Assembly (NCBI RefSeq): GCF_000689255.1
Contig: NZ_HG964446.1
Span: 1,106,484 to 1,170,483 of the forward strand
DNA from: Mycobacterium triplex
GTDB lineage: Bacteria > Actinomycetota > Actinomycetes > Mycobacteriales > Mycobacteriaceae
DNA length: 64,000 nt
Direction: 5' to 3'
In this document: positions 1 through 10,054 of the stretch, piece by piece
Numbering within the stretch: the first letter of the stretch is position 1
Layout: each line of letters opens with the position of its first letter
The notes under the pieces: model-generated
Database searches by the model: none
The model's input: the letters and a program-made list of their open reading frames with translations, nothing else
What the model was told of the DNA's origin: nothing
Position numbers and translations under genes: made by a program

Positions 1-1182
1 ATACAGCAGGTGTAGCCCCAGCCAGGCCAGCCAGGCGATGAAGCCGCCGAACTCCAGCTTGCCGACCTGCGCGACGGCGCTGAATCGCGAGATGGTGGCC
101 ATGCTGCCCTTGTCGAAGTAGGTGAAGGGTTTGCGGGTGGCCGGGTCGTCCGTGCCCTTGACCATGTGCTTGATCAACGTCGCGGCGTAATGCGCGCCCT
201 GAATCGCGCCCTGTGCCATCCCGGGCACGCCTGCCACCGACATCAGGTCGCCGACGATGAAGACGTTCGGGTGACCCTTCACGGTCAGGTCGGGCTCCAC
301 GACCACCCGTCCGGCGCGGTCGACCTCGGTGCCCTCGGACTGGTCGGCGATGATCTTGCCCAGCGAGCTGGCCTGCACGCCCGCCGCCCACACCTTGCAC
401 GCGCATTCGATGCGGCGCTTGGTGCCGTCCTTCTCCTTGATCGTGAGGCCCATGTAGTCCACGTCGTCGACCATCGCGTTGAGCTGGACCTGGACGCCCA
501 TCTTCTCCAGCCGCTGCTGCGCCTTGAGACCCAGCTTCTCGCCCATCGGCGGCAACACCGCGGGTGCGGCGTCGAGCAGGATCACATGGCAGTCGCGAGG
601 CTCGATGGTCCGGAACGCGTCCTTGAGGGTGCGGTGGGCCAGTTCCTGGATCTGCCCCGCCACCTCGACGCCGGTCGGGCCCGCTCCGACGACGACGAAC
701 GTCAGGCGGCGCTGGCGCTCGACGGGATCGTCGGTGAACTCGGCGGCCTCGAACGCGCCGAGGATTCGCCCGCGCAGTTCCAGGGCATCGTCGATCGTCT
801 TCATGCCGGGCGCGTACGTCGCGAACTGGTCGTTACCGAAGTAGGACTGCTGCGCGCCGGAGGCCACGATCAGGCTGTCGTACGGCGTCACGGTCTCCAT
901 GCCCATCAGCGTCGAGGTGACGGTGTTGGCCGCCAGGCTGATGTCGGTGACCTCGCCCAGCAGCACCCGCACGTTTTTCTGCCGCTGCAGGATCAGCCTG
1001 GTGGCCGGCGCGATCTCGCCTTCGGACAAAATGCCGGTCGCCACCTGATACAGCAGCGGCTGGAACAGGTGAGTGGTCGTCTTCGAGATCAGGGTGACGT
1101 CGACGTCGGCGCGTTTGAGCGCCTTGGCCGCATTCAGCCCCCCGAACCCGCTTCCGATGACGACGACGCGATGGCGCGACAT
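1..1182 (-). CDS. ndhA: Type II NADH dehydrogenase (NDH-2), 3' end missing
   Basis: NDH-2 is a single-chain, non-proton-pumping enzyme that passes electrons from NADH through FAD to menaquinone at the inner face of the membrane. The minus strand reads 394 residues without a stop and runs off the left edge, so the C-terminal part, which normally holds the membrane-associating segment, is absent. The protein begins MSRHRVVVIGSGFGG, the GxGxxG FAD-binding fold. A second Rossmann motif, VVVGAGPTGVEVAG, lies near residue 160 and a typical FIVGD segment follows later. The ATG was chosen because AAGGAG lies just upstream. By neighbourhood it corresponds to ndhA (Rv0392c) rather than ndh; that assignment rests on synteny recalled from H37Rv. 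Confidence 0.93.
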   Translation of the reverse strand, partial: MSRHRVVVIGSGFGGLNAAKALKRADVDVTLISKTTTHLFQPLLYQVATGILSEGEIAPATRLILQRQKNVRVLLGEVTDISLAANTVTSTLMGMETVTPYDSLIVASGAQQSYFGNDQFATYAPGMKTIDDALELRGRILGAFEAAEFTDDPVERQRRLTFVVVGAGPTGVEVAGQIQELAHRTLKDAFRTIEPRDCHVILLDAAPAVLPPMGEKLGLKAQQRLEKMGVQVQLNAMVDDVDYMGLTIKEKDGTKRRIECACKVWAAGVQASSLGKIIADQSEGTEVDRAGRVVVEPDLTVKGHPNVFIVGDLMSVAGVPGMAQGAIQGAHYAATLIKHMVKGTDDPATRKPFTYFDKGSMATISRFSAVAQVGKLEFGGFIAWLAWLGLHLLY

Positions 1183-1343
1183 GATTCTCCTTCGGGTCGT
1201 TCGATCCGTCTGGCCTCTACAGTCTCCGCAGCGCAACTCCACCGTACGACTTCGCCGAGATGAACGTTCAGTTGTCGGCGTGTGCGCTCGCGCTGATCGG
1301 CCTCATGCGAACCGAGGCGCGGGCGGCGGTTAGCCTGCGCCCG

Positions 1344-2996
1344 TCATTGTCTGGTCGCGGAGGACGCCGGCTTCCTCGGCAGAAACGCAACGGGGAAACA
1401 CGTCAGCGCGACCAGGAAGACCGCGACCACGAACACTACGAAATAGGCGCGGGATAAATCGTGGAGTACTTCGCTCGGGAAGTCGGGAGCAAGGGCTCGA
1501 CGGGGTAGGGCGGCCGGGTCGACTGGTACTCCGAGCCGGGCGGCATTCTGGCGCAGGATCGCGATCTTGGTTGCAGCGGAAATGTTTTCGCTGCGATTGA
1601 ACTCGTTGGTGAGGATCACCGACATCAATGCGGTCCCCACGGACCCGGCCATCTGCAGATTGACGGTGATCAGCGTCGAACCCCGCGCGATCTGATGCGC
1701 AGCCAAAGCCTGCACCATTGACCCGGATAGTGGCATCATGGTGCAGCCCATGCCCATGCCCATGATCACCAACCCGGCCAGCAGCGTGGGCAAGTAAGCC
1801 GCCTGTGTGGCGGCGCCGTAGGCGAAGGTGCCCGTGCCCGCGCCGATCAGCGTGATGCCGACGAACACGACCTTGCCCGGACCGCGTTTATCCATGAACG
1901 TTCCGGCCAGCGGCATGGTCCCCATGGCACCGAGTCCCATGGGGATCATGTGTATCCCGGACTGCAGCGGTGTCTGGTACAGCACCTGTTGCAAGTAGCT
2001 CGGCAACAACACCCATGCGCCGAAAAACGCGATGGCGAATAACAACATCGCCGAGTTCGCGATCGCGACCACGCGATTCTTGAATAGCCGCAGGTCCACG
2101 AGCGGATGATCCGCACGGTAGAGGGCATGAACGACGAACCCGGTGATCAGTACCAGACCGATCACCACCGGAATCCAGACGTGGCGGTCGGCAACGTTGC
2201 CGACGTCCGGGATGCACGACACCCCATACAAAAACGTCGCCACGCCAGGCGACAGCAGCGCCATGCCGAGGAAGTCGAAGGTTTTCGACGGCGTCGAGTG
2301 ATCTTGCGGGAATACGATCGCCGCAAGCACAAACGCGGTCAGGCCGATCGGCAGGTTGATCCAAAAGATCCACTGCCAGCTATGGGTATCGATGAGCCAA
2401 CCGCCCAGGACCGGCCCGCCGATCGGGCCGAGCAGAGTCGGGATACCCAGCACCGCCATCAGGCGACCTAGCCGCTTCGGGCCGGCCGCGCGCGTCATGA
2501 TCGTGAACGCCAGCGGCACCAACATGCCGCCCCCAAGGCCTTGCACCATCCGAAATGCGATGAGTGAGGCGATGTTTGGGGCGGTCGCGCACAGCAGTGA
2601 GCCGAAAGCGAACGCCAGCACCGATCCCATGAACAGTCGCTTGGTGCCGAACCGGTCGGCCGCCCATCCCGCGAGCGGGATGACGGTGGCCAGCGCCAGT
2701 GTGTAGCCGGTCGTTGTCCAAGCGACGACCGCCTGGGTGGAATGGAATGCGGTGATGAAGGTGCGTTGCGCGACGCTTATGACGGTGACGTCCAGGTTCG
2801 CCATCACCGAGGCCAGCACGCACACGCCGGCGATCCGAAACAGCGCGGCGTCCAGCTTGTCGGGATCGATATGTGCACCGGCGCCCGATTGCCCGCTGGA
2901 GGCGGCGGGCACCGGGGTGTCGGCCGCAGGGTCGCACTCCCGTCGCCACGACGTGTTCGAACCGGGCACCAGCAGCCCAGTGCGATGGATTGACAC
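1344..2996 (-). CDS. MFS drug/peptide exporter, DHA2 (EmrB/QacA) type, about 14 membrane segments
   Basis: This 550-residue polytopic protein is a proton-driven major facilitator exporter. Motif A is present as AGWAADRFGTKR after the second helix, and the antiporter motif C region reads LLGPIGGPVLGGWL. The length and helix pattern fit the 14-helix DHA2 group. I place the start at a GTG (VSIHRTG...) because GGAGG sits five bases upstream; the frame stays open for 29 more codons but has no such site there. It is divergent from the two-component pair at 3228-5465 and lies at the edge of the lanthipeptide island. Export of, or immunity to, the island product is an inference from position only. 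Its substrate cannot be read from sequence. Confidence 0.85.
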   Translation of the reverse strand: MSIHRTGLLVPGSNTSWRRECDPAADTPVPAASSGQSGAGAHIDPDKLDAALFRIAGVCVLASVMANLDVTVISVAQRTFITAFHSTQAVVAWTTTGYTLALATVIPLAGWAADRFGTKRLFMGSVLAFAFGSLLCATAPNIASLIAFRMVQGLGGGMLVPLAFTIMTRAAGPKRLGRLMAVLGIPTLLGPIGGPVLGGWLIDTHSWQWIFWINLPIGLTAFVLAAIVFPQDHSTPSKTFDFLGMALLSPGVATFLYGVSCIPDVGNVADRHVWIPVVIGLVLITGFVVHALYRADHPLVDLRLFKNRVVAIANSAMLLFAIAFFGAWVLLPSYLQQVLYQTPLQSGIHMIPMGLGAMGTMPLAGTFMDKRGPGKVVFVGITLIGAGTGTFAYGAATQAAYLPTLLAGLVIMGMGMGCTMMPLSGSMVQALAAHQIARGSTLITVNLQMAGSVGTALMSVILTNEFNRSENISAATKIAILRQNAARLGVPVDPAALPRRALAPDFPSEVLHDLSRAYFVVFVVAVFLVALTCFPVAFLPRKPASSATRQ

Positions 2997-3227
2997 GGTT
3001 CCTCCGTAGTTAAGGTCGGGGCGCAAAACGTCAACGGCATAGCCGTCCCGGGCAGACGAGGGCCGCTCACTCGAGGCGGCCATGCAACCTGGATTCTTCC
3101 GGTCGACGGGGTCCAGGTCGCCACCGCTGGCACCCGTTTCGAACCCGCCGCCAGCTTCACTTGGGCATACCTGCTACCTGCAATTACGCTCCCACTATCG
3201 CGTGGTGTCCTCAGCGAAGGGATCGAC
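2997..3227. promoter_or_regulatory. Divergent promoter region between MFS exporter and response regulator, with one copy of the island motif
   Basis: This 231-bp gap separates the exporter (minus) from the response regulator (plus), so it must hold both promoters. At 3170-3181 it contains CCTGCTACCTGC, which matches the island repeat CCTGCTACCCGG (6534-6545) at 10 of 12 positions. It lies about 46 bp before the regulator start. If this is a binding site for the neighbouring LuxR-type regulator, the exporter and the two-component system would belong to the same regulon as the lanthipeptide genes. That link is inference. No convincing -10/-35 pair was recognised. Confidence 0.35.
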
Positions 3228-3890
3228 GTGACCGTGCAGCCAGGTTTGCGGGTCGTGCTAGCCGATGACGATGTGTTGCTGCGGGAAGGGCTGGCCAGCC
3301 TGCTGACCCGTTCGGGCTATCACGTGGTGGGCCAAATCGGCGACGCCGTGGGCCTTGTGGAACTGGTCCGTGCCGAACAGCCGGACCTGGTGATTGTCGA
3401 CATCCGAATGCCGCCCACCGGCACCACCGACGGACTCGATGCGGCGACCGCCATCCGCGCGGAGATGCCGAGTGTGGGGTTGCTGGTTCTGTCGGCCCAC
3501 GTCGTGGTTGAACACGCGCTCCAGCTACTGGCCAGCGGGCGCGCTGTGGGGTATTTGCTGAAACCTCGGGTTGCCGACGTCGCTGACTTCCTCGATGCGC
3601 TCGAGCGGATCGTCGACGGTGGATCGGTGGTCGATCCCGGTCTGATTCGCGAATTGGTAGCCGCGGGCGAACGCAACGATCCACTCGACGCGCTGAGTTC
3701 ACGCGAGAAGGAAGTGTTGGCCCTGATGGCAGAGGGACGCTCAAACGCCGGCATTGCGCGGCGAATGTGGCTGGCAGAAGGCACGGTCGAAAAGCACGTT
3801 CGCAGCATCTTGACGAAATTGGGCCTGCATGAGGCCCGCGACGATCACCGTCGCGTCCGGGCGGTCGTCACTTTCCTAGAGGCTCGCTGA
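3228..3890 (+). CDS. NarL/LuxR-family response regulator
   Basis: This 220-residue protein has an N-terminal receiver domain followed by a LuxR-type helix-turn-helix. The acidic pocket is ADDD near residue 13, the phospho-acceptor is the Asp in VIVDIRMPP (about residue 58), and the conserved lysine is in YLLKPR. The C-terminal motif starts LSSREKEVLALMAEGRSN and includes GTVEKHV, the DNA-recognition part. It is followed after 12 bp by its cognate kinase. The pair borders the lanthipeptide genes, and a motif shared by the island promoters lies upstream of it, so it is the best candidate regulator of the island. Its signal and targets are unknown. Confidence 0.92.
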   Translation: MTVQPGLRVVLADDDVLLREGLASLLTRSGYHVVGQIGDAVGLVELVRAEQPDLVIVDIRMPPTGTTDGLDAATAIRAEMPSVGLLVLSAHVVVEHALQLLASGRAVGYLLKPRVADVADFLDALERIVDGGSVVDPGLIRELVAAGERNDPLDALSSREKEVLALMAEGRSNAGIARRMWLAEGTVEKHVRSILTKLGLHEARDDHRRVRAVVTFLEAR

Positions 3891-3902
3891 CTGGCGATCA
3901 CG

Positions 3903-5465
3903 GTGACCACGGCAAGACCACAGATACCGGTCCGGTTGAGGTCGATGCTGCTGTCACGAATACCACTGCCCGCGGCGCCGGGGATTGCGGTAGCAGCCGG
4001 ATTCATCGCGGTCGAGACGGTCGTGCTGCTGCTACTCAAGAAGCTCACCGGCACCGACAACGCCTTCGGCGTCTTGTATCTGATCGGCGTCTTGGTCATC
4101 GCAACCGGCTGGGGTGCCGGCATGACCGCCGCGATGGCGGTGATAAGTGCGATCGCGTACGCGCATTTCCGTCGTTGGCCCGACCATGGCCCGGTGCTAG
4201 CCCAGGTTCAGGACTGGGTCTTTTTCTTCGTCGTCGCCGTCGTCGCGCTGGTAGCGCACGCCTTGGCGCGTACCGTACGAACCCGTGCGGCCGACGCAGA
4301 GCAACGCCGGCAGCAAGCCGAGGCGAGCCGCGAGGCGCTCACCGCCCTGGCCGATCAACAAGCTGCGTTACGCCGGGTCGCGACACTGGTGGCACGCAGA
4401 ACCCCGGCATCGGAAATCTTCTCGGCGGTGGCGGATGAACTCGCACGATGCCTCGCGGTGACCGACGTGTCGCTGTGGCGCTATGAACCCGACAAGACCG
4501 CCACACTCATGGCCGCGCACGACTATCCGGGGCAGACCCAGCGGAAGCCAGTCGGCAGTCGCTGGCCCGTAGATGGCGAGAACATCATCGCCGCGGTGGC
4601 TGACACCGGCCGGCCTGCCCGTGTGGATGACAACGAAAATTTGGTCGGTGCCATCCCCACGCTCATCCGCGGGCTGGGGTTGCGCGCCGGGGTCGCAACG
4701 CCGATCTTCGTCGAACGCCGGTTGTGGGGCGCTGCGGTGGCCGGATCTCGCGAGGCGCGACCACTGCCGCCGGACACCGAGCAACGGCTCGGCGAATTCA
4801 CCGAGCTCGTCGCCACCTCCATCGCCAATGCCGAAGCCCAGGCCGCACTGACAGCTTCCCGCGCCCGCATCGTCGCCGCCGCCGACGATGCTCGCAGGCG
4901 ACTGGAGCGCGATTTACACGACGGTGCGCAGCAACGGCTCGTGTCTCTGGCGCTGCAACTGCGCTCCATCGAGGCCCAAGTGCCCGCCGAACTCGAGCCG
5001 CTCAAAGCACAAATGTCCGACGCCGTAGCCGGCTTAACCGCGGCGTCGGCAAATCTCCGAGAGATCGCCCGTGGCATCCATCCGGCGATCGCATCCAGCG
5101 GCGGTCTCGGTCCGGCCCTCAAGGACCTTGCCCGCCACTGCCCCATCCCGGTCAAGGTCCGCGTTGAACTGAAGGCGCGATTCTCGGAATCGGCCGAAGT
5201 CGCGGCGTACTACGTTGTCGCCGAGGCGCTCACCAACGCTGCCCGACACGCGCACGCGTCCGGGGTGGAGATCGACGCCCACACCAACGGATCGGATCTG
5301 GTGCTTTCCGTTCGCGACGACGGCGCCGGGGGTGCCGACAGCAACAACGGGTCGGGACTCATCGGCTTGATCGACCGAGTGGAAGCGCTCGGTGGCCAGT
5401 TGAGCGTGCTAAGCCCGCCGGGCGGCGGCACCACGCTGCGGGCCACGATCCCCTCTTCGGCCTGA
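3903..5465 (+). CDS. Membrane-bound sensor histidine kinase (NarX/DesK-like) with GAF domain
   Basis: This 520-residue kinase has hydrophobic segments at about 25-120 resembling the four-helix DUF4118 module. A charged linker at 125-160 may be a coiled coil, and a GAF-like domain spans about 160-310. A HisKA_3 dimerisation domain follows, with the phospho-accepting His339 in ERDLHDGAQQR. The HATPase ends the protein, with an N-box in VVAEALTNAARHA and a glycine-rich GSGLIGLIDRV. It starts with GTG 12 bp after the response regulator stop, so the two form one operon. GAF domains often bind small ligands or sense redox state; which applies here is not visible. Confidence 0.92.
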   Translation: MTTARPQIPVRLRSMLLSRIPLPAAPGIAVAAGFIAVETVVLLLLKKLTGTDNAFGVLYLIGVLVIATGWGAGMTAAMAVISAIAYAHFRRWPDHGPVLAQVQDWVFFFVVAVVALVAHALARTVRTRAADAEQRRQQAEASREALTALADQQAALRRVATLVARRTPASEIFSAVADELARCLAVTDVSLWRYEPDKTATLMAAHDYPGQTQRKPVGSRWPVDGENIIAAVADTGRPARVDDNENLVGAIPTLIRGLGLRAGVATPIFVERRLWGAAVAGSREARPLPPDTEQRLGEFTELVATSIANAEAQAALTASRARIVAAADDARRRLERDLHDGAQQRLVSLALQLRSIEAQVPAELEPLKAQMSDAVAGLTAASANLREIARGIHPAIASSGGLGPALKDLARHCPIPVKVRVELKARFSESAEVAAYYVVAEALTNAARHAHASGVEIDAHTNGSDLVLSVRDDGAGGADSNNGSGLIGLIDRVEALGGQLSVLSPPGGGTTLRATIPSSA

Positions 5466-5471
5466 ATGCGT

Positions 5472-6532
<1,061 letters not shown>

Positions 6533-6545
<13 letters not shown>

Positions 6546-6564
6546 TACGCAGCGGGTAGCAGGG
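6533..6564. promoter_or_regulatory. Perfect 12-bp palindrome downstream of lanM
   Basis: CCCTGCTACCCG (6533-6544) and CGGGTAGCAGGG (6553-6564) form a perfect inverted repeat around an 8-base loop, 9 bp after the lanM stop. The left arm overlaps the second island repeat of promoter copy 1. It could end lanM transcription by a strong hairpin, though no T-run follows, or be a palindromic operator for the methyltransferase. Copies 2 and 3 of the module lack the extra arm. Confidence 0.5.
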
Positions 6565-6572
6565 CAGCTTGT

Positions 6573-9500
6573 TCATTCCCAGATCAAGACGTTGGGGAGG
6601 GAAGGGTCGACACGCCGCAGCATCGTATAGCCGACGCCGGCAATCCCGCGGAAAAGACCAAGATTGAAGCGGCTGATTCCGCCGTTCCATCGGTAGCTGC
6701 CGGTTGACCTCGCGGTTTGTGCAACCGCTAGCAGCCGCTGGGTGGCCGTGTCGCGCAGATCAGGCCGGCTGAGCACGTCGGCGGCTTCCCACAAGAATTC
6801 GATGCTGCCGAGCGTCCCGCAGCACAGCGTGTCGGTCGATCCCGGCCATTCCCGCTCTACCCCCTCGAGCGCGCGGCGGATGTCGGTCACGATGGGCTCG
6901 CCACGCAGCGCCGTCTGCTTTGTCATCGCCACCCTGGCCAGGCCGATGCCCGGTGCGCCACGACACCAGTTACCGGACCATGTGGCGGCGGAGCCGCTAG
7001 ATGTGTCGGGCCAATTGCTGCGCTCGGCATCAAAGGTCGCGTTCTCAAAGGCAATGCATTCCTCGGCAGCGCTTGCGAACTCGTCACTTCCGGTCGCCGA
7101 GGCCAATGCCGCCAGTGCGTAGGCGAAGCCGGCCGCTCCGCGCGGTAAGCCGTTGAGCGGGCCGCCGGAACCGGGCGCGGGCCAGCTGCGGCGGCCGACG
7201 GGGCCAACGCGGTGTTCGGCCAGCAGATGCCTGCCGCAATTGGTTGCGCGCTCAAGTGCATCGCTGGAACCGGTCTGGCGATACAGCCGAAGCAGGCCCA
7301 AGACGGCGCCCGCGCTGCCGGCCAGAACGTCGAGCTGTCGATCCGCCGAAATGACGTCGGGGGCAATCAACTTCGCCGCCCGGTGAGCGTCCGACAGCAC
7401 ATCGTCGTGATCGAGCAGCGCGGAGATCACCGCGAGGCTGTAGACGATCGATCCGAGACCGAGCCCACCGCCCAGACCGAGCAAGCGTGCGATCTGTGCG
7501 GGATTGCGGCCGCGTAGGGTTTCGCGGAGCCGGGCCAGGGCGGCCATGGCGAGGTTCCGCGATGATGTGCTGTTCGCAACGGCAGCATGCGCGGCGAGAA
7601 ACAGTGCGATGCCGCCTGTGCCGTTGTAGAGGTCGTCGCCGAGCGCAATCAGTTGTGAGATCTCGGAGTCGCCGAGCCAGTCGAGGCCGATCCAGGCCGC
7701 GCCTGGACCCTCAAAATGGGCGTGGCTGAATAGCGTTCGGGCGACCGTGTCGGCCTCCGCCGCAAATACTTTGTGGCTGGGCTCACCCGTCGTGACGAAG
7801 CCGTGCAGCCGGTCGGGCTCTGCGTCACGCGGTTTTTGTCTTAGGCTGCCGGTGCTCTGTCGAATCACCTCGACCTGCCACGCGATTTCCTCACTGTCGA
7901 GGTCGCGGACACGGGCGCGCGCGCGGTCGAGGCCCGGCGTCCCCCGTACCGGGATTGAAGTTCCGGCCGCGTCGCGGATTTCATGACCGTCGCTGGTCAT
8001 CATGAAATGCGGCACGTTCAACTCGGCGACGGCCGCCCGTTCGAGTCGTTGCAGCGGCCACATGGGATCGTGGTCGTGCTGCCAATCCGCAAGTCGGGTG
8101 GCGAAGTCGGCCTGAGCAGACCAGATGACGCCGTCGTCCATCGTGCGGTGATCTTTGAGACGCTCCAGCAGCATGTAGTAGAACCTGGTCGGCCGGGCGA
8201 CTTTGCGGATCGTCAATCCGGCGAAGCCGTCGAAAAGATCGTCTGGGCGCTGCCGGTGGAGGAACATCGCGTAGTCGTTGAAACCCGAGATGAAGTCGTC
8301 GAGGTAATCGCCGAGCCGGGCATGGCGCCCCTCAACATGCGGCAAGTTCGAAATCGTGCCACTGTCAGCAACTTTCGTCGGCCGCATCGTGTCGGAATTG
8401 ATGTCGGTCCACGTCAGCTTGACGCGCGGAGCGGGGTTTGAGGTCACTCCGCCGATCGAAAAGACTGTGTTGGAATGCTTGCCATAGACGGGAAGCATTC
8501 CGATCTCCTGGACCGAGTTGCTGAGCTTTTCTGTCGCGGCCTGGTATGCGCGTCCCGCGCCGTCGTCAGGGTCCAGGCCACCGGGTGCATCAGCCGCCTG
8601 AAGGATCATCTCGAGATCGATCGGTACGGGGTGCTCACCGTGGGCGATGATGTTTTCTTGATGCATGTCGACGCCGACGAAGCAGTGGAAGAGCGCCAAC
8701 CACCCCCCGGCACGACGAAAATACCTCCGAAAGCGTTGCGGGTCGTGGCAACTCGTGTGATCGATAAATTCGGTCCAGCCGTAGCCGGCGCACGCTAGCA
8801 GGCGCGGCACCTTCAGGTCGATCGGGGCGTTGTGGTTCAGTCGCTGGATGAGCTCGTACCACGCTCGGTCAACGGTGAGATCCTTCGGTTTGTACACGAC
8901 TCGCGAACCGTCGTCGAAGCGAATGGTCCGGACACTGCGGCCGAAGTTGTGCGGATCAGAAAGGCCACCATCGATACTGGCTATTTCGCCGCACGTGTCG
9001 ACTCCGAACAAGTCGTGACGAATCGCGGGTAAGTCGGCGTCAAGCCGTCTGATCAGCTCGGCTGACGCGTCGATCCACTGCCGGGTGAGCGTGGCCAGCA
9101 GCCGCAGCAGGACGGGCTTCTCGTCGAACAGGCGACGCATTCCTCCCGCATTCATCTCGGAAACGAAATCCTGGTAGCGGGCCGTCGAACGGCTGTGCGC
9201 CCCGTCGGCGTGAACGCTCAGGTCTGCGTCGTCCTTTCGGGCCTCGGCGAAGCGCTCGTACATCGCGGGGGCCGCGAGGTCGGATAGATCGACGACGAGT
9301 GCCCGGCGCAGGCTTGCGCGCGCCCGCTCACCCACGGCGGGGTCGACGCGACCGCCGACATCCGACCAAAGACGTGCTTCCGCGTCGCGCACCACCGGTT
9401 CCAGCAAATCTTCGAACGCACAAGACTCTGCCTGGGACGCAGGGGGTTTCGATGCTGTCCTGGCGGAATTCTGCGACGCTTCGCAGATCCAGACCGCGTC

Positions 9501-9767
9501 GTCGATCCACGTCGGTGCCGGTCGGGAAGCGTTGCGGCGGATGGTGGCGAACCTTGCCAACACGCCGTCGATCGATAGTCCGTCTCGTCCTAGCCGGCGA
9601 GCGAACAACGACCAGTCGCCGCTGGCCGAGGACCGGCACCATGCGGCGAGACGACGGGCGGCCAACTCGCTGTCGCTCTTTTGGCCGGGCAATGGTTCGA
9701 ACGCGTCGGACAGCAGCTCGTCGATGGTCGCAGCGCGAAAAATGAGGCGCTCGTAGAAAGCTTCCAT
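6573..9767 (-). CDS. lanM: Class II lanthipeptide synthetase LanM, Cys-Cys-Gly (ProcM-like) zinc-site type
   Basis: This 1064-residue bifunctional enzyme would phosphorylate and eliminate water from Ser/Thr in the precursor and then add Cys thiols to form (methyl)lanthionine rings. The N-terminal dehydratase has the kinase-like residues GLSDPHNFG, VVYKPK (Lys about 293), VDMHQEN (about 367-372) and PIDLEM (Asp about 384). The C-terminal cyclase has the LanC repeats YNGTGGIALF, GSAGAVLGLL and LPRGAAGFAYAL. Its zinc ligands are NWCRG (Cys about 935) and LCCG (Cys about 982-983). The Cys-Cys pair replaces the usual Cys-His and marks the LanM-CCG group known from ProcM. The ATG start is preceded by GGGAG; a GTG six codons earlier is possible. 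Codon use is less GC-rich than in flanking core genes. Confidence 0.95.
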   Translation of the reverse strand: MEAFYERLIFRAATIDELLSDAFEPLPGQKSDSELAARRLAAWCRSSASGDWSLFARRLGRDGLSIDGVLARFATIRRNASRPAPTWIDDAVWICEASQNSARTASKPPASQAESCAFEDLLEPVVRDAEARLWSDVGGRVDPAVGERARASLRRALVVDLSDLAAPAMYERFAEARKDDADLSVHADGAHSRSTARYQDFVSEMNAGGMRRLFDEKPVLLRLLATLTRQWIDASAELIRRLDADLPAIRHDLFGVDTCGEIASIDGGLSDPHNFGRSVRTIRFDDGSRVVYKPKDLTVDRAWYELIQRLNHNAPIDLKVPRLLACAGYGWTEFIDHTSCHDPQRFRRYFRRAGGWLALFHCFVGVDMHQENIIAHGEHPVPIDLEMILQAADAPGGLDPDDGAGRAYQAATEKLSNSVQEIGMLPVYGKHSNTVFSIGGVTSNPAPRVKLTWTDINSDTMRPTKVADSGTISNLPHVEGRHARLGDYLDDFISGFNDYAMFLHRQRPDDLFDGFAGLTIRKVARPTRFYYMLLERLKDHRTMDDGVIWSAQADFATRLADWQHDHDPMWPLQRLERAAVAELNVPHFMMTSDGHEIRDAAGTSIPVRGTPGLDRARARVRDLDSEEIAWQVEVIRQSTGSLRQKPRDAEPDRLHGFVTTGEPSHKVFAAEADTVARTLFSHAHFEGPGAAWIGLDWLGDSEISQLIALGDDLYNGTGGIALFLAAHAAVANSTSSRNLAMAALARLRETLRGRNPAQIARLLGLGGGLGLGSIVYSLAVISALLDHDDVLSDAHRAAKLIAPDVISADRQLDVLAGSAGAVLGLLRLYRQTGSSDALERATNCGRHLLAEHRVGPVGRRSWPAPGSGGPLNGLPRGAAGFAYALAALASATGSDEFASAAEECIAFENATFDAERSNWPDTSSGSAATWSGNWCRGAPGIGLARVAMTKQTALRGEPIVTDIRRALEGVEREWPGSTDTLCCGTLGSIEFLWEAADVLSRPDLRDTATQRLLAVAQTARSTGSYRWNGGISRFNLGLFRGIAGVGYTMLRRVDPSLPNVLIWE

Positions 9768-9781
9768 CGCGATCTCCCGGA

Positions 9782-10054
9782 TCACGCCGAACCGGCGGCT
9801 GCGGCCAGCAGCTGCGAACTACGGCAACAGTACCTAAGGTCTCGCGGTGACACTCGGAGTACGGAACTTATCCAGACCTCGAATATGCCCTGTCCCGACC
9901 GTGCGCACGCAACGGCCGAGTAGCTGTTCTGCCACACCGGTTTTCGGCAGCCGTCGATCACGAATCGCATTCCCCGCAAGGTCGGCAGTCCGGCGGGGAA
10001 TGGGATTCGCCAAACAGGGGTGGACCCCAGTGAGGAGTCCGACGGCCTTGTCAC
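9782..10054 (-). CDS. Possible 90-residue ORF bridging lanA and lanM
   Basis: An open frame starts with a GTG overlapping the lanA stop (GTGA) and ends with a TGA overlapping an in-frame GTG of lanM (GTGA). It exactly fills the gap between the two genes. The product (VTRPSDSSLG... to ...LLAAAAGSA) resembles no family I recognise and has four cysteines, two adjacent. Third-codon GC looks lower than in real neighbours, and a long hairpin lies inside it. It may be chance or a coupling ORF. A second modified peptide is less likely. Confidence 0.2.
   Translation of the reverse strand: MTRPSDSSLGSTPVWRIPFPAGLPTLRGMRFVIDGCRKPVWQNSYSAVACARSGQGIFEVWISSVLRVSPRDLRYCCRSSQLLAAAAGSA
9961..10009 (-). terminator. 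Long hairpin between precursor and synthetase genes (attenuator or processing site)
   Basis: The arms ATTCCCCGC (9969-9977) and GCGGGGAAT (9993-10001) pair perfectly around a 15-base loop. One further pair, a single mismatch and then CGAATC (9961-9966) with GATTCG (10004-10009) extend the stem to 16 pairs. It sits 42 bp after the lanA stop and about 190 bp before lanM. A partial terminator here is a common way to make precursor peptide in excess over the synthetase. No U-run follows, so read-through is expected. The role is inferred. Confidence 0.55.

Noticed and set aside
166..1263. Long plus-strand frame (365 codons) over the ndh gene
   Set aside because: It is the antisense of an unmistakable NDH-2 coding sequence with FAD and NADH motifs; its own translation shows no family and is rich in His, Arg and Gly as antisense frames are.
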